NCBI GenBank assembly: GCA_019359015.1
Contig: JAHHID010000008.1
Span: 62,001 to 126,000, forward strand
Origin: Spirirestis rafaelensis WJT71-NPBG6
GTDB taxonomy: Bacteria; Cyanobacteriota; Cyanobacteriia; Cyanobacteriales; Nostocaceae
DNA: 64,000 nucleotides
Direction: 5' to 3'
The translations under genes and the position numbers were made by a program. This document shows, in pieces, positions 56,089 through 64,000 of this stretch. The stretch's first letter is position 1. Every line of letters begins with the position of its first letter. Below the pieces are notes generated by a model, which did not search any database, had not been told where the DNA came from, and worked only from the letters and a program-made list of their open reading frames with translations.

Positions 56089-57096
56089 ATGAAACGTATT
56101 GTAGTTTGCTGTGATGGAACCTGGCAACAGTTAACGAGTCCTTACCCAAGCAATATAGTTAAGCTGGCTCAATCGGTGAAACCGATCGCTAGTGACGGAG
56201 TTACACAGGTCGTGTTTTATGACGAGGGCATTGGAACCGACAGTCAAAAGGTTTTAGGTGGAGCTACCGGACTAGGAATTGATAGAAATATAGAAGATGG
56301 CTACCGATTTCTTAGTCTCAACTATGTTCCTGGTGACGAAATCTATCTGTTCGGTTTCAGTCGCGGTGCTTACACAGTTAGGAGTCTAGCGGGGATGATC
56401 TATTGCTCCGGTCTTTTAGACCGTCCCCATGTCACCAAAGCACATGAAGCTTACGAGCTTTACCGTAAACGGGGTGTTAAACCCAGAGATCAGGAAGCAA
56501 CGGAATACCGTCAAACTTACGGCGATCGCGTCCCTATCACCTTGGTCGGTTGTTTTGACACCGTCGGTGCCCTTGGTATTCCTGGGATACCCGCCTTCAG
56601 TAAGTTGCACGAACAGCTAAATAAGCGGTATAGATTCCATGACACTACTTTAAACAAATGTGTTCAGAATGCATTGCACGCTGTGGCGATCGACGAAATC
56701 CGCGAAGTCTTTGATGTAACTCCTATGAAGAAGCATCCTGACGCTGAAAACCAGCGGGTGATTCAAAAGTGGTTTCCAGGTGAGCATGGTTGCGTTGGCG
56801 GTGGAACCGAAGAACACAGCGGGTTATCAGATGCTGCCTTACAGTGGATGATTGATTCCATCGGTGTTCTGGAATTGGGGCTTGACTTAGATCCAAGTGT
56901 GATTCCGACAGGCATTAACCCCAATTATGAATGTGACTTTAAGAACGATGTTGGATTCTTTAAATTCGCAGGAATCAAGTTTCGTGAGGTCAGCGATGTC
57001 ATTGATGATCTTCATGAAAGCGCACTCAATCGTTTGAAAAGTCGCAAGGACTATCGACCCAAGAATCTACAAAAGATTATTGACAAACTGAATTAA
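56089..57096 (+). CDS. DUF2235 alpha/beta-hydrolase (Tle1-like phospholipase catalytic domain)
   Basis: 335 residues. KRIVVCCDGTWQ at the start and GFSRGAYTVRSLAGMI with Ser91 in the GxSxG nucleophile elbow define DUF2235. VALTLVGCFDTVGALGIP-like text appears as ITLVGCFDTVGALGIP, and WFPGEHGCVGGG supplies the likely acidic and His region. In type VI secretion Tle1 effectors this domain is a phospholipase A. No secretion genes or VgrG/PAAR domains are here. It lies 278 bases upstream of the fatty-acid dioxygenase on the same strand, so release of fatty acids for that enzyme is a reasonable inference. Confidence 0.85.
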   Translation: MKRIVVCCDGTWQQLTSPYPSNIVKLAQSVKPIASDGVTQVVFYDEGIGTDSQKVLGGATGLGIDRNIEDGYRFLSLNYVPGDEIYLFGFSRGAYTVRSLAGMIYCSGLLDRPHVTKAHEAYELYRKRGVKPRDQEATEYRQTYGDRVPITLVGCFDTVGALGIPGIPAFSKLHEQLNKRYRFHDTTLNKCVQNALHAVAIDEIREVFDVTPMKKHPDAENQRVIQKWFPGEHGCVGGGTEEHSGLSDAALQWMIDSIGVLELGLDLDPSVIPTGINPNYECDFKNDVGFFKFAGIKFREVSDVIDDLHESALNRLKSRKDYRPKNLQKIIDKLN

Positions 57097-57374
57097 TGGG
57101 ATATCTTGACATTATTCGTTCATAACTCAGGGTCTTCTCACCAGATGCGATCGCGTAGCGTGTCGTTCAGACAATTGCTTCTTCATCTTTTTCTTACAAG
57201 TAACTAGATAAGCTGCACTAGATTTTTATACATTTTCTCTGCTAATGCTCCCAAGTCAGAAGTCCTAGTACAAAAAGTATTCGATTTTTTCAATTAATTG
57301 GGCAACTGAAGCAGTTAAATTTAGGGTGCATTGAATACAAATAAAAAATTTGAAAAAAGAAAAGTAAACAAATT

Positions 57375-59003
57375 ATGGCTGGAAAAAGAGATACATCCAA
57401 AGACGGGTTAAACAACAAGCTTCAGACATTAGCTTTAACAAACTTTAAAGGGCTTTGGCAACTTCTACAAAGTAACGAATCTATAAAACGTAAAGTTAAT
57501 AAAACTTTGATTAATAGTCTCATCTATAAAATTCCTACTCGTCCTAATGCCTACAGTATGATGAGTCTAGATAAGCATATTCCTGATACTGAAATTCCTA
57601 AGAAAACTGATAGTTATACTTCCTGGGAATCACTCAACGATCGCAGTTATACAGGACGACATCTACCACCCGATCCAAAGTTAAACTCTGAGGGGAATTT
57701 ACCAAAAGTTGAAGACCTGGCTGTTTTATTCCGTAAAAGAGATGGAAAAACGATTTATTCTACCAAATCAACTATGCTGTTTCCCTATTGGGTGCAGTGG
57801 TTTACTGATAGTTTTCTCCGCTTGGATCACTCTAATAAATTAAAAAATACTTCCAACCATGAAATTGATTTGTGTAATGTTTATGGTTTAACCAGAAAAC
57901 AATCACATCTTTTAAGAACCTTTCAAGGAGGTAAATTCAAAACTCAGAAACTCAAGCGCCAAGATGGTGTAGAAGAAGAATATCCTTTGTTTTATTATGC
58001 CGATCCAGCGCAGGGTATAGTTGATCCTCAATTTGAGGGTCTTTATGAACCCATCAATGATGAAAAAAGACAGCCCGCAGATAAAAAACAATATCTGTTT
58101 GCAATGGGAGTAGAACGAGCAAATGTCCAAATTGGCTATGTCATGCTCAATACTCTATGTATCCGGGAACATAATCGCCTTTGTGATGAATTAGCAAGCA
58201 ATTATCCAGATTGGGATGATGAACGTCTCTTCCAAACCTCAAGAAATATTCTCATGGCGATTATTCTCAAAATCATCATGCAAGAGTACATTAACCACAT
58301 AACTCCCTATCACTTTAAATTGTTTGCCGATCCTGAAGCTTTTACTAAGGAAAGTTGGCATCGTCCCAATTATATGGCAATTGAGTTTGACTTTGTTTAT
58401 CGCTGGCATAGCGCGATTCCCGAAACATTTAACTATAACGGTAAACCAACTCATATTGCTACATCTCTCTGGAACAATAAGATGTTTATTGACCAAGGTT
58501 TGGGAGCATTGATGGAGGAAACTTGTTCCCAACCAGGTACAAAAATTGGATTATTCAACACCCCTGATATATTAGTTGAGTTAACCGAGTTACCCTCAAT
58601 TAAATTGGGACGGCAATTGCAATTAGCAAGCTACAACGATTATCGGGAATTGTGCGGTTTCCCCAGAGTGACGAAGTTTGAGCAAATTACGGGCAATGAA
58701 TTTGCTCAAGAGAAACTCAAAGAACTATATGGTCATGTTGATAAGATTGAGTTCTTTGTGGGGCTTTATGCCGAGGATGGGCGGCAAAATTCAACTATTC
58801 CTTCCCTAGTAGCACGCTTAATTGGGATTGATGCCTTTTCTCAAGCGCTAACTAATCCTTTACTATCACCCAATATCTTCAATAAAGACACTTTTTCTCC
58901 TGTGGGTTGGGAAATAATTCAAAATACCAACACAGTCTCAGATTTAGTTAATCGCAACGTTCCTCCATCAGGCAAAAAGTACAAAGTTACTTTTGACCTT
59001 TAA
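57375..59003 (+). CDS. Cyclooxygenase-like fatty-acid heme dioxygenase (linoleate 10S-dioxygenase type)
   Basis: 542 residues of the animal-peroxidase/cyclooxygenase superfamily. FDFVYRWHSAIPE contains Tyr342 and His345, equivalent to the catalytic Tyr385 and proximal heme His388 of COX. NVYG, REHNRLCDEL and the LxxGRQLQLASYNDYRE region also match. The segment aligning with COX QHFTHQF reads QWFTDSF, so the distal His appears replaced by Asp145. In Nostoc punctiforme a close relative is a linoleate/oleate 10S-dioxygenase acting with the adjacent catalase-related lyase, and the same arrangement occurs here. The gap to the next gene is 237 bases. Confidence 0.88.
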   Translation: MAGKRDTSKDGLNNKLQTLALTNFKGLWQLLQSNESIKRKVNKTLINSLIYKIPTRPNAYSMMSLDKHIPDTEIPKKTDSYTSWESLNDRSYTGRHLPPDPKLNSEGNLPKVEDLAVLFRKRDGKTIYSTKSTMLFPYWVQWFTDSFLRLDHSNKLKNTSNHEIDLCNVYGLTRKQSHLLRTFQGGKFKTQKLKRQDGVEEEYPLFYYADPAQGIVDPQFEGLYEPINDEKRQPADKKQYLFAMGVERANVQIGYVMLNTLCIREHNRLCDELASNYPDWDDERLFQTSRNILMAIILKIIMQEYINHITPYHFKLFADPEAFTKESWHRPNYMAIEFDFVYRWHSAIPETFNYNGKPTHIATSLWNNKMFIDQGLGALMEETCSQPGTKIGLFNTPDILVELTELPSIKLGRQLQLASYNDYRELCGFPRVTKFEQITGNEFAQEKLKELYGHVDKIEFFVGLYAEDGRQNSTIPSLVARLIGIDAFSQALTNPLLSPNIFNKDTFSPVGWEIIQNTNTVSDLVNRNVPPSGKKYKVTFDL

Positions 59004-59028
59004 GAGATTGTAGTATTCTAATCTGTAG

Positions 59029-59118
59029 GGTGCGTTATAGCGAAGCGTAACGCACCGCAGATCAGATAAAAATGGTGCGTTACTTGCCTACGGCAGGCTA
59101 CGCGAACGTTAACGCACC
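59029..59118. repeat. Tandem hairpins (GGTGCGTTA family) between the oxylipin genes
   Basis: Two adjacent inverted repeats, 59029-59056 and 59074-59118, each with GGTGCGTTA/TAACGCACC-type arms. This is a common cyanobacterial dispersed repeat. The hairpins could attenuate read-through from the dioxygenase to the lyase gene. Confidence 0.75.
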
Positions 59119-59240
59119 TTACCAATATCTGATAGTTTATTTTTTCAAACAAATCTCGAAGCTGGATGAGTAATAACTGCAAACAAGCGATTGCAGCTTA
59201 AAATAAACTCAATTAATTAATTAATGCCACTTAAAAGAAA

Positions 59241-60422
59241 ATGAAACTATTTACAGAATATCCAGAAAAAGACGAAGCAAAATATTGCGCTCTCATGAGC
59301 GATCTAGTTAAAAAGAACATGGACAATCTTTACGGAGGTGATAAGAAAAAAATTGCCAAGAGAGATACTCACGCGAAAACCCACGCTGCTGTTCAAGGAA
59401 CTCTAGAAATATTTGATTTTGATGAAGCAGCAATTAAGCAGGAATTGAGCAAACGCACCTCATTAACTGAAGCTCAACTTCAAGGAATTTCCTTAAAACA
59501 AGGTTTATTTGCCAAAGCGAAACAATATCCGGTGTGGCTACGATTTGCAAGTGGTGCGTTCTCAGTCAAGAATGATTATGAAGGAGATACGCGCTCGATG
59601 GCTATAAAAATCATCGGCGTAGAAGGAGAACGACTACCGCAAAGTCACGAGTTAAAAACCCAAGATATTATTGTCCACAATACCGAATTCTTTTTTGTTA
59701 GAACCATCAAAGACTTCCACAGCTTTTTTACGGCGGTTTATCGAGCAGGATTGTTTCCGCTTTTTAAGTTGTTGGTGCTTTTATGGCTAAAGTTGCATCC
59801 CTACGAATCCACTCTTTTACAAACGAGTTTCAAACGGTTTCCCAAGAGTTTGCTCACAGAACGCTATTGGAGTGCTTCAGCGTATTCTGTGGGACTCAAA
59901 CCTGATTTTGACCCATCCCAACCAGGTCGAGTTCCTGTGGAATATCCGGCTGTGATAAAGTTTGGATTTACTCCGGTTTCCAGTCAACCACCTCATCAAC
60001 ACCTGACTCTGGAGTCCAGACCAGAAAGTGAGCTTCAGCGTGCCAAAGAGGAAGGGAAAGAGGACAACTACTACCGAGAGGATATCAATCAAGCTTTAGC
60101 CAAGCCTGATGCTGAATACAGTTGGGACTTTCAAATCCAATTTCAAACTAGCCCAGAAATGTCCATTGATGATACCACCATTGTTTGGAATGAAGAGGAT
60201 GCACCCTTCTTTACAGTTGGTCGTTTGACAGTTAAGCATCAGAAGGTTGATTCTCCCCTAGAAAATGACTTTGGGGAAAATCTCAGTTTTTCTCCTGCGA
60301 ATGGTCTAGCAGTGCATCGTCCTGTCGGTGCAATCAATCGGTTACGCAGCATCGTTTATCCTATCGTTGCTGATTCCCGTCATGAAAAACGAGGAGTTAA
60401 ATACCAGGAACCAACTGTCTAA
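59241..60422 (+). CDS. Catalase-related hemoprotein (10S-hydroperoxide lyase / allene oxide synthase type)
   Basis: 393 residues, much shorter than catalase. Distal His48 is preceded by Thr47 (KTHAAVQG), the Thr-His pair seen in coral allene oxide synthase, where true catalases have Val-His. The heme-pocket Asn lies in VHNTEFFFVR. Proximal Tyr373 stands in the catalase motif RxxxY (RSIVY). Loss of the peroxide-selective residue fits a fatty-acid-hydroperoxide substrate. In N. punctiforme the neighbouring homologue cleaves the linoleate 10S-hydroperoxide to 10-oxo-8E-decenoic acid and C8 alcohols, mainly 1-octen-3-ol. This copy probably does the same. Confidence 0.85.
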   Translation: MKLFTEYPEKDEAKYCALMSDLVKKNMDNLYGGDKKKIAKRDTHAKTHAAVQGTLEIFDFDEAAIKQELSKRTSLTEAQLQGISLKQGLFAKAKQYPVWLRFASGAFSVKNDYEGDTRSMAIKIIGVEGERLPQSHELKTQDIIVHNTEFFFVRTIKDFHSFFTAVYRAGLFPLFKLLVLLWLKLHPYESTLLQTSFKRFPKSLLTERYWSASAYSVGLKPDFDPSQPGRVPVEYPAVIKFGFTPVSSQPPHQHLTLESRPESELQRAKEEGKEDNYYREDINQALAKPDAEYSWDFQIQFQTSPEMSIDDTTIVWNEEDAPFFTVGRLTVKHQKVDSPLENDFGENLSFSPANGLAVHRPVGAINRLRSIVYPIVADSRHEKRGVKYQEPTV

Positions 60423-60569
60423 CTTTTCACCTGTATAACTTCTTTGCCTTTGCACCCCTAACTTTGTGCCCACAGATCGAAACAAACACAAAGTTAGGGT
60501 AATCGTAAAAAGGAAAAAATGAGAATCTCATTGCATTAGCATTCTTTGTCTCCCCATCTTTTAGTCTCC

Positions 60570-61208
60570 TCATCTCCTTCGTTGCAGTACGACAAATATG
60601 ATGCCTCCTGCTGCAAGGGCTGATAAAGCGATCGCTATTGGTATAAACCCGCTTTTTCTATCTTCTACAACATCATTGACATTTTTTACATTCTGTGTAC
60701 TAAACGCTGATGCTGAACCAGCGGCGACAGTGACTTCAAACTTTAACTTAAACGGTTGGAAACTCGCGCCAGATGCAGGTTTGCCGCTGAGTTCTAGCAG
60801 ATAAGCTCCGGGCTTGGGGAATGTAATTTCTGAACCGGGAATGCCTTTATAACGCTCGGCACTAATGGCTTGCAAGGGTGGCTCAAGCAGTGCTGGCTCA
60901 TTTGGTGAATGAGGTTCCGCGTAAACAGCTAATTGGCAATTACACTCTTTTAGGGGGATAACCTTTCCACCTTTACGGGTAAGGGCAACCCAAAGTTGCG
61001 AAGGCTCCCCAGCACGGGGATTATCGTTTGGTTGAATGTGCAGCGTACCGCCAACATCTGCCGCTGTTTTGACGTTATGGGCAGAGGCTAAGGCAAAAGG
61101 CAGAAGGCAGAAGGCAGAAGGCAGAAGGCAGAAGGCAAAAGCAAGAATCCCCTCGACTTTAGCCAGGGGAATGTCAACGCGACTTGGTTGGGGTGTCGTA
61201 GGCATCAT
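60570..61208 (-). CDS. Exported membrane-anchored protein with a repeat-encoded signal peptide
   Basis: About 212 residues from the ATG at 61208, which overlaps the TGA of the upstream gene (ATGA), so translation is coupled. The signal peptide region reads FAFCLLPSAFCLLPFALASA and is encoded by seven GGCAGAA-type heptamers (61091-61139). The mature domain is beta-rich with a possible metal site (ECNCQLAVYAEPHSPNEP) and one C-terminal helix (IPIAIALSALAAGGIIFVVL) ending QRRR. It may be a copper-handling or cell-surface partner of the TauE/SafE-like protein. No family is recognised. Confidence 0.72.
   Translation of the reverse strand: MMPTTPQPSRVDIPLAKVEGILAFAFCLLPSAFCLLPFALASAHNVKTAADVGGTLHIQPNDNPRAGEPSQLWVALTRKGGKVIPLKECNCQLAVYAEPHSPNEPALLEPPLQAISAERYKGIPGSEITFPKPGAYLLELSGKPASGASFQPFKLKFEVTVAAGSASAFSTQNVKNVNDVVEDRKSGFIPIAIALSALAAGGIIFVVLQRRR
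61091..61139. repeat. Heptanucleotide repeat inside a signal-peptide coding region
   Basis: Seven units AGGCA(A/G)A in tandem, 49 bases. Because seven is not a multiple of three, gain or loss of one unit would shift the frame of the exported protein. Confidence 0.88.
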
Positions 61209-62425
61209 GAGCGAATTTTCAATTTTGAATTTGAATTTTGAATTTTTGATGGTGGGTTTCGCCAACGCAACAGCAATACACCAAGAGTGACAATTCCTAT
61301 GAGCACTGTTGCTAATTTATTTCCCCAAGTTAATTGTAAAGAGCCGAGGTAATGGGAACCAATTAGCACAGAATGAATGACACTAAAAAGCAAAGCTGGT
61401 AAGCTTAATAAATGAATTTGTCGCCAACGCTTGCCTAAGGATTTTTGCAAAGAGTCAAAACTTGTCAAAGCTGCGGGAGTCATCAATATCAGTGCTACAG
61501 CACCTATAGCTATACCCCATTGAAAATCAGGTGGCAAAAAGAAGAAAGCGGCAAAATTCCATTGCAGGGTATGTTCCATCATGTGGACTGTGTGAGCCAA
61601 AGACAAAACAAAAGCCCCCACTCCCAAAGCACGACGGTAACGCATCGGTGCTGCCCATAAGTTGCTAATCGGACGGGCAATTAATGCCATTATCAAGCAT
61701 ATCAAAGCAGCGTGTCCGGTGTAGTCTACCATTGTGTTGCCAGTCCGCAACAGAGTAATAGCACCAATGGCGAGAGTAACCCAACCACCTAAGCGAAATA
61801 GCTGACTGCGTTTGTCTTGACTTACCAAAGATGCAGACACACCCACACCTAACATCATGGGTAAAGTTCCCAAGCCAAAAGCCAGCATAGTTGCTGCCCC
61901 CATCCACAGATTACCAGTTTCCGCAGCTTTAATTTGAGCCGCATACAAAAAACCACAAGGCATCAAACCCCATGTCATGCCTAAAAGTGCTGGTGTCCAC
62001 CATGTTGATTTTAGGGAAAGTTTGACCATTCCTTTATTTAGGCGATCGCGTAATTTACCCTGCAATAAAGGATGTAACATCGGTATACGCGGCAATAAGT
62101 CGGGTTTTATTTGTCTTAAGCCAAACCATATCAGCATTAAACCAGTGATAATTGCCATCCATCGGCGTAAATCGCTACCCACTCCCGCAAATTTTCCACT
62201 GGCTAGCAACACCGAACCCAGTGCCCCAATGCCTGCACCAACTAAGGCATAACTCAACATCCGCCCCAAGTTAAGCAGTGTATGAAATTTTAATTGCTGT
62301 CGCCAATTGAGACTTTTCTGTTTATTAGATAAAGAAAACGCTACGGATAGGGGACCACACATACCTACGCAGTGACCAAAACTCCCCAGGAATCCTAAAA
62401 CGACAATGAGCAACAAATCTAGCAT
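61205..62425 (-). CDS. TauE/SafE-like (UreH/DsbD-fold) membrane protein fused to a C-terminal cytochrome-like membrane domain
   Basis: 406 residues. The N-terminal half has six helices with a CxxxC pair (GHCVGMCGP) and GLMPCGFLY, as in the urease-accessory/SafE-like family that handles metals or reductant. After about residue 230 come further helices with several histidines (SLAHTVHMMEHTLQW, HLLSLPALLFSVIHS), resembling ferric-reductase-like transmembrane domains that bind heme. The C-terminal tail SKIQNSNSKLKIRS derives from an ATTCAAAATTC-like repeat. Its TGA overlaps the start of the exported protein gene, indicating an operon. Confidence 0.75.
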   Translation of the reverse strand: MLDLLLIVVLGFLGSFGHCVGMCGPLSVAFSLSNKQKSLNWRQQLKFHTLLNLGRMLSYALVGAGIGALGSVLLASGKFAGVGSDLRRWMAIITGLMLIWFGLRQIKPDLLPRIPMLHPLLQGKLRDRLNKGMVKLSLKSTWWTPALLGMTWGLMPCGFLYAAQIKAAETGNLWMGAATMLAFGLGTLPMMLGVGVSASLVSQDKRSQLFRLGGWVTLAIGAITLLRTGNTMVDYTGHAALICLIMALIARPISNLWAAPMRYRRALGVGAFVLSLAHTVHMMEHTLQWNFAAFFFLPPDFQWGIAIGAVALILMTPAALTSFDSLQKSLGKRWRQIHLLSLPALLFSVIHSVLIGSHYLGSLQLTWGNKLATVLIGIVTLGVLLLRWRNPPSKIQNSNSKLKIRS

Positions 62426-62668
62426 TTTGATAGTTGTTAGTGGTTGGTGGTTGGTGGTTAGTGGTTGGTTGATAAGTAAGTCAACCTAATTAAACCTAAA
62501 TGCTCAGGATATAGATCCCAGAGAACTTTTACGAAGCCGGGGATCTGGGGTGTTGGTAAGACAATTAACAATTAACCTTTAACAATACTTAATCCCTTGT
62601 CAAAAGACGAGGCGTCAAACTTCCTCTTTGGCGCTATCGTATGCTGAGGGACAAGGGAGAGGTTTTTA
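62426..62668. other. Divergent control region with G/T-rich repeats
   Basis: About 240 bases between divergent genes. It begins with GTTGTTAGTGGTTGGTGGTTGG-type repeats (62433-62473, broken for length), then unique AT-rich sequence. It carries promoters for both genes. Confidence 0.5.
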
Positions 62669-63694
62669 ATGAAAAAATGGATTTGGCTGGTGCTGGTGGT
62701 GCTTGTAGCAGTTGTAGTGATGAGTATTGGTGTGTTTTTTCGTCCAACGGAAAAGACACCAGTTATTGCAACTACGCAAGTGGAAACATCGCAAACAAAG
62801 GCAGAATCAAAGCAGGTGAGGAACACTCCCCAAGTGTCTGCTGACAGGTTATTTGCTCACATTCAAAAGTTGAATTTTAAGCGCTTTACAGATGTAGAGC
62901 GATCGCGTTCTCGCACTTACATTACATCTGAACTGAAAAAATTAGGTTGGGAACCAACTTTAGAAAAATTCTCTGACGGGGTGAATATCTTTGCTGAACG
63001 TCAAGGAACTGACAAAACAGCAGGAGCAATTCTCGTCGCCGCACATTACGATACAGTTGCCATCTCTCCTGGTGCTGATGATAACGCAAGTGGTGTGGCT
63101 GTAGTGCTGGAAGTTGCCCGACTTCTCGGTTCTCGTCCTACTCCCAGAACATTACAGTTAGCATTGTTTGACAAGGAAGAAGCGGGACTTTTGGGTAGTA
63201 AGGCTTTTGTCGCAAATAACACTCGCTTGGCAAATCTGCGCGGTGTAATTGTGATGGATATGGTGGGTTATGCTTGCTACAAAGTTGGATGTCAGCAGTA
63301 TCCAGCGGGTTTACCTGTCAGCCCACCTAGTGACAAAGGCGATTTTTTAGCAGCGATCGGGGATGCAGAACACTTGCCTTTACTTAATGCTTTTCAAAAC
63401 TCACAGTTACCACCAACTCCTATAAAAAAGGGGGATGTAGAAATGCCAGCATTGCTAAAGCTGGCAGTTCCCCTTAAAGGCTGGCTGGCACCGGACACGC
63501 TACGCAGCGATCATGCACCATTTTGGTATCAAGGAGTGGGTGCAGTGTTAGTGACGGATACCGCAAATTTACGTACTCCGCATTACCACCAAGCTAGCGA
63601 TACACCAAAAACAATCGAGCGATCGTTTTTCACAGGTTCGGCGCAGATTGTGGTAAATGCTACTACTGTGTTGTTAGGCGATCGCACATTTTGA
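62669..63694 (+). CDS. M28-family zinc peptidase
   Basis: 341 residues. An N-terminal signal anchor (WIWLVLVVLVAVVVMSIGVFF) is followed by a Lys/Thr-rich linker and the peptidase domain. Zinc ligands are visible: His and Asp in AAHYDT and PGADDNASG, Glu-Glu in FDKEEAGLLG, Asp in VIVMDMVGY, and His in LRTPHYHQASDT. M28 enzymes are aminopeptidases (or glutaminyl cyclases) acting outside the cytoplasm. All ligands are present, so it should be active. It is monocistronic. Confidence 0.9.
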   Translation: MKKWIWLVLVVLVAVVVMSIGVFFRPTEKTPVIATTQVETSQTKAESKQVRNTPQVSADRLFAHIQKLNFKRFTDVERSRSRTYITSELKKLGWEPTLEKFSDGVNIFAERQGTDKTAGAILVAAHYDTVAISPGADDNASGVAVVLEVARLLGSRPTPRTLQLALFDKEEAGLLGSKAFVANNTRLANLRGVIVMDMVGYACYKVGCQQYPAGLPVSPPSDKGDFLAAIGDAEHLPLLNAFQNSQLPPTPIKKGDVEMPALLKLAVPLKGWLAPDTLRSDHAPFWYQGVGAVLVTDTANLRTPHYHQASDTPKTIERSFFTGSAQIVVNATTVLLGDRTF

Positions 63695-64000
63695 CACTCC
63701 TTGAATTCTCTGAAATTTAGAAGCTTCAAAGCCTTGTTGTGCGTTATTAAATTGCTGTACCACATAGGCTATACTATCGCTCTTAGGGTTGGAGGTATGA
63801 TCGCTTGCTGCTGGCTACCAGGAATCATACCCGTCTTAACACCCCTCGTTTTTCGCAATCCCCGTGGCATAGCATTGGCTCGAAAGAAGTGTCTACTCGT
63901 ACCAAATTCTTCTATTCCACCTTAATGCCCTTTCGTGGAATGCTGCGTTATTAAAGTGATATCAACTATATGGCTAAAATTTCTTAGTCTCTAAGAACAC
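63695..64000. other. Window end without an accepted gene
   Basis: About 305 bases. A 74-codon frame (63701-63925) lacks family features and a good start, so it is not accepted. Confidence 0.5.

Noticed and set aside
63701-63925. 74-codon ORF at the window end
   Set aside because: No ribosome binding site and no recognisable domain; it may be intergenic noise.

Overview
The window is chromosomal DNA of a filamentous, heterocyst-forming cyanobacterium (Nostocales). The evidence is the dense scatter of GCGATCGC (HIP1) palindromes, heptanucleotide short tandem repeats (including one block inside rnpB), and a hetF gene whose leader carries an NsiR1-type small-RNA repeat array. The genus cannot be fixed from the sequence. 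No tRNA, rRNA operon, CRISPR array or prophage was seen. The DNA is ordinary core chromosome seeded with single-ORF TnpB elements, small hairpin repeats and several decaying genes.

Layout. 0-5 kb: the N-terminal 584 residues of the arginine dihydrolase AgrE/ArgZ, a VapC-type toxin-antitoxin pair, a GNAT acetyltransferase, and a TetR regulator fused to a degenerate tyrosine-recombinase-like domain. 5-7 kb: a delta-9 desaturase and a small membrane protein, bracketed by copies of one palindromic operator. 7-10 kb: a membrane-anchored subtilase, a small putative OB-fold protein and a thioredoxin-like protein. 10.1-14.5 kb: the NsiR1 array (nine intact copies, one decayed, one fragment, all transcribed leftward) and hetF. 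14.5-20.6 kb: a Uma2 nuclease, an epimerase, gatD and murT (lipid II amidation), and TnpB element 1. 21-27.5 kb: a thylakoid thioredoxin-like factor, fabG, a WecA/TagO-like transferase, a CIRCE-controlled groEL and a GT51 transglycosylase. 27.6-33.7 kb: a response regulator with its histidine kinase broken by a stop codon, and an Omp85 gene broken by TnpB element 2 plus a frameshift. 34-41 kb: corA, rnpB, rnc, a Gfo/Idh oxidoreductase and a large histidine kinase. 41-50 kb: a RibD-like reductase, a FemAB-like protein, a DUF4346 protein, a TPM protein, TnpB element 3, a PEP-CTERM remnant, surE, a sugar transferase and a HupE-like protein. 50-55 kb: a TnpB remnant, an ABC exporter, a membrane protein and galE. 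56-60.5 kb: a DUF2235 hydrolase, a cyclooxygenase-like heme dioxygenase and a catalase-related hemoprotein (an oxylipin locus). 60.5-64 kb: a repeat-containing exported protein translationally coupled to a TauE/SafE-type membrane protein, and an M28 peptidase.

How the genes work together. Three groups stand out. First, hetF with the antisense NsiR1 array is a heterocyst-differentiation locus. Second, the dioxygenase plus catalase-related pair matches the linoleate 10S-dioxygenase / 10S-hydroperoxide lyase tandem described in Nostoc punctiforme; a GxSxG hydrolase precedes it here. Third, the TetR-recombinase fusion, its operators and the desaturase look like a self-contained lipid-desaturation control module. 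Four genes show recent damage or instability: omp85 and the histidine kinase are broken, a PEP-CTERM gene survives only as a tail, and a signal peptide is built from an out-of-phase heptamer repeat.
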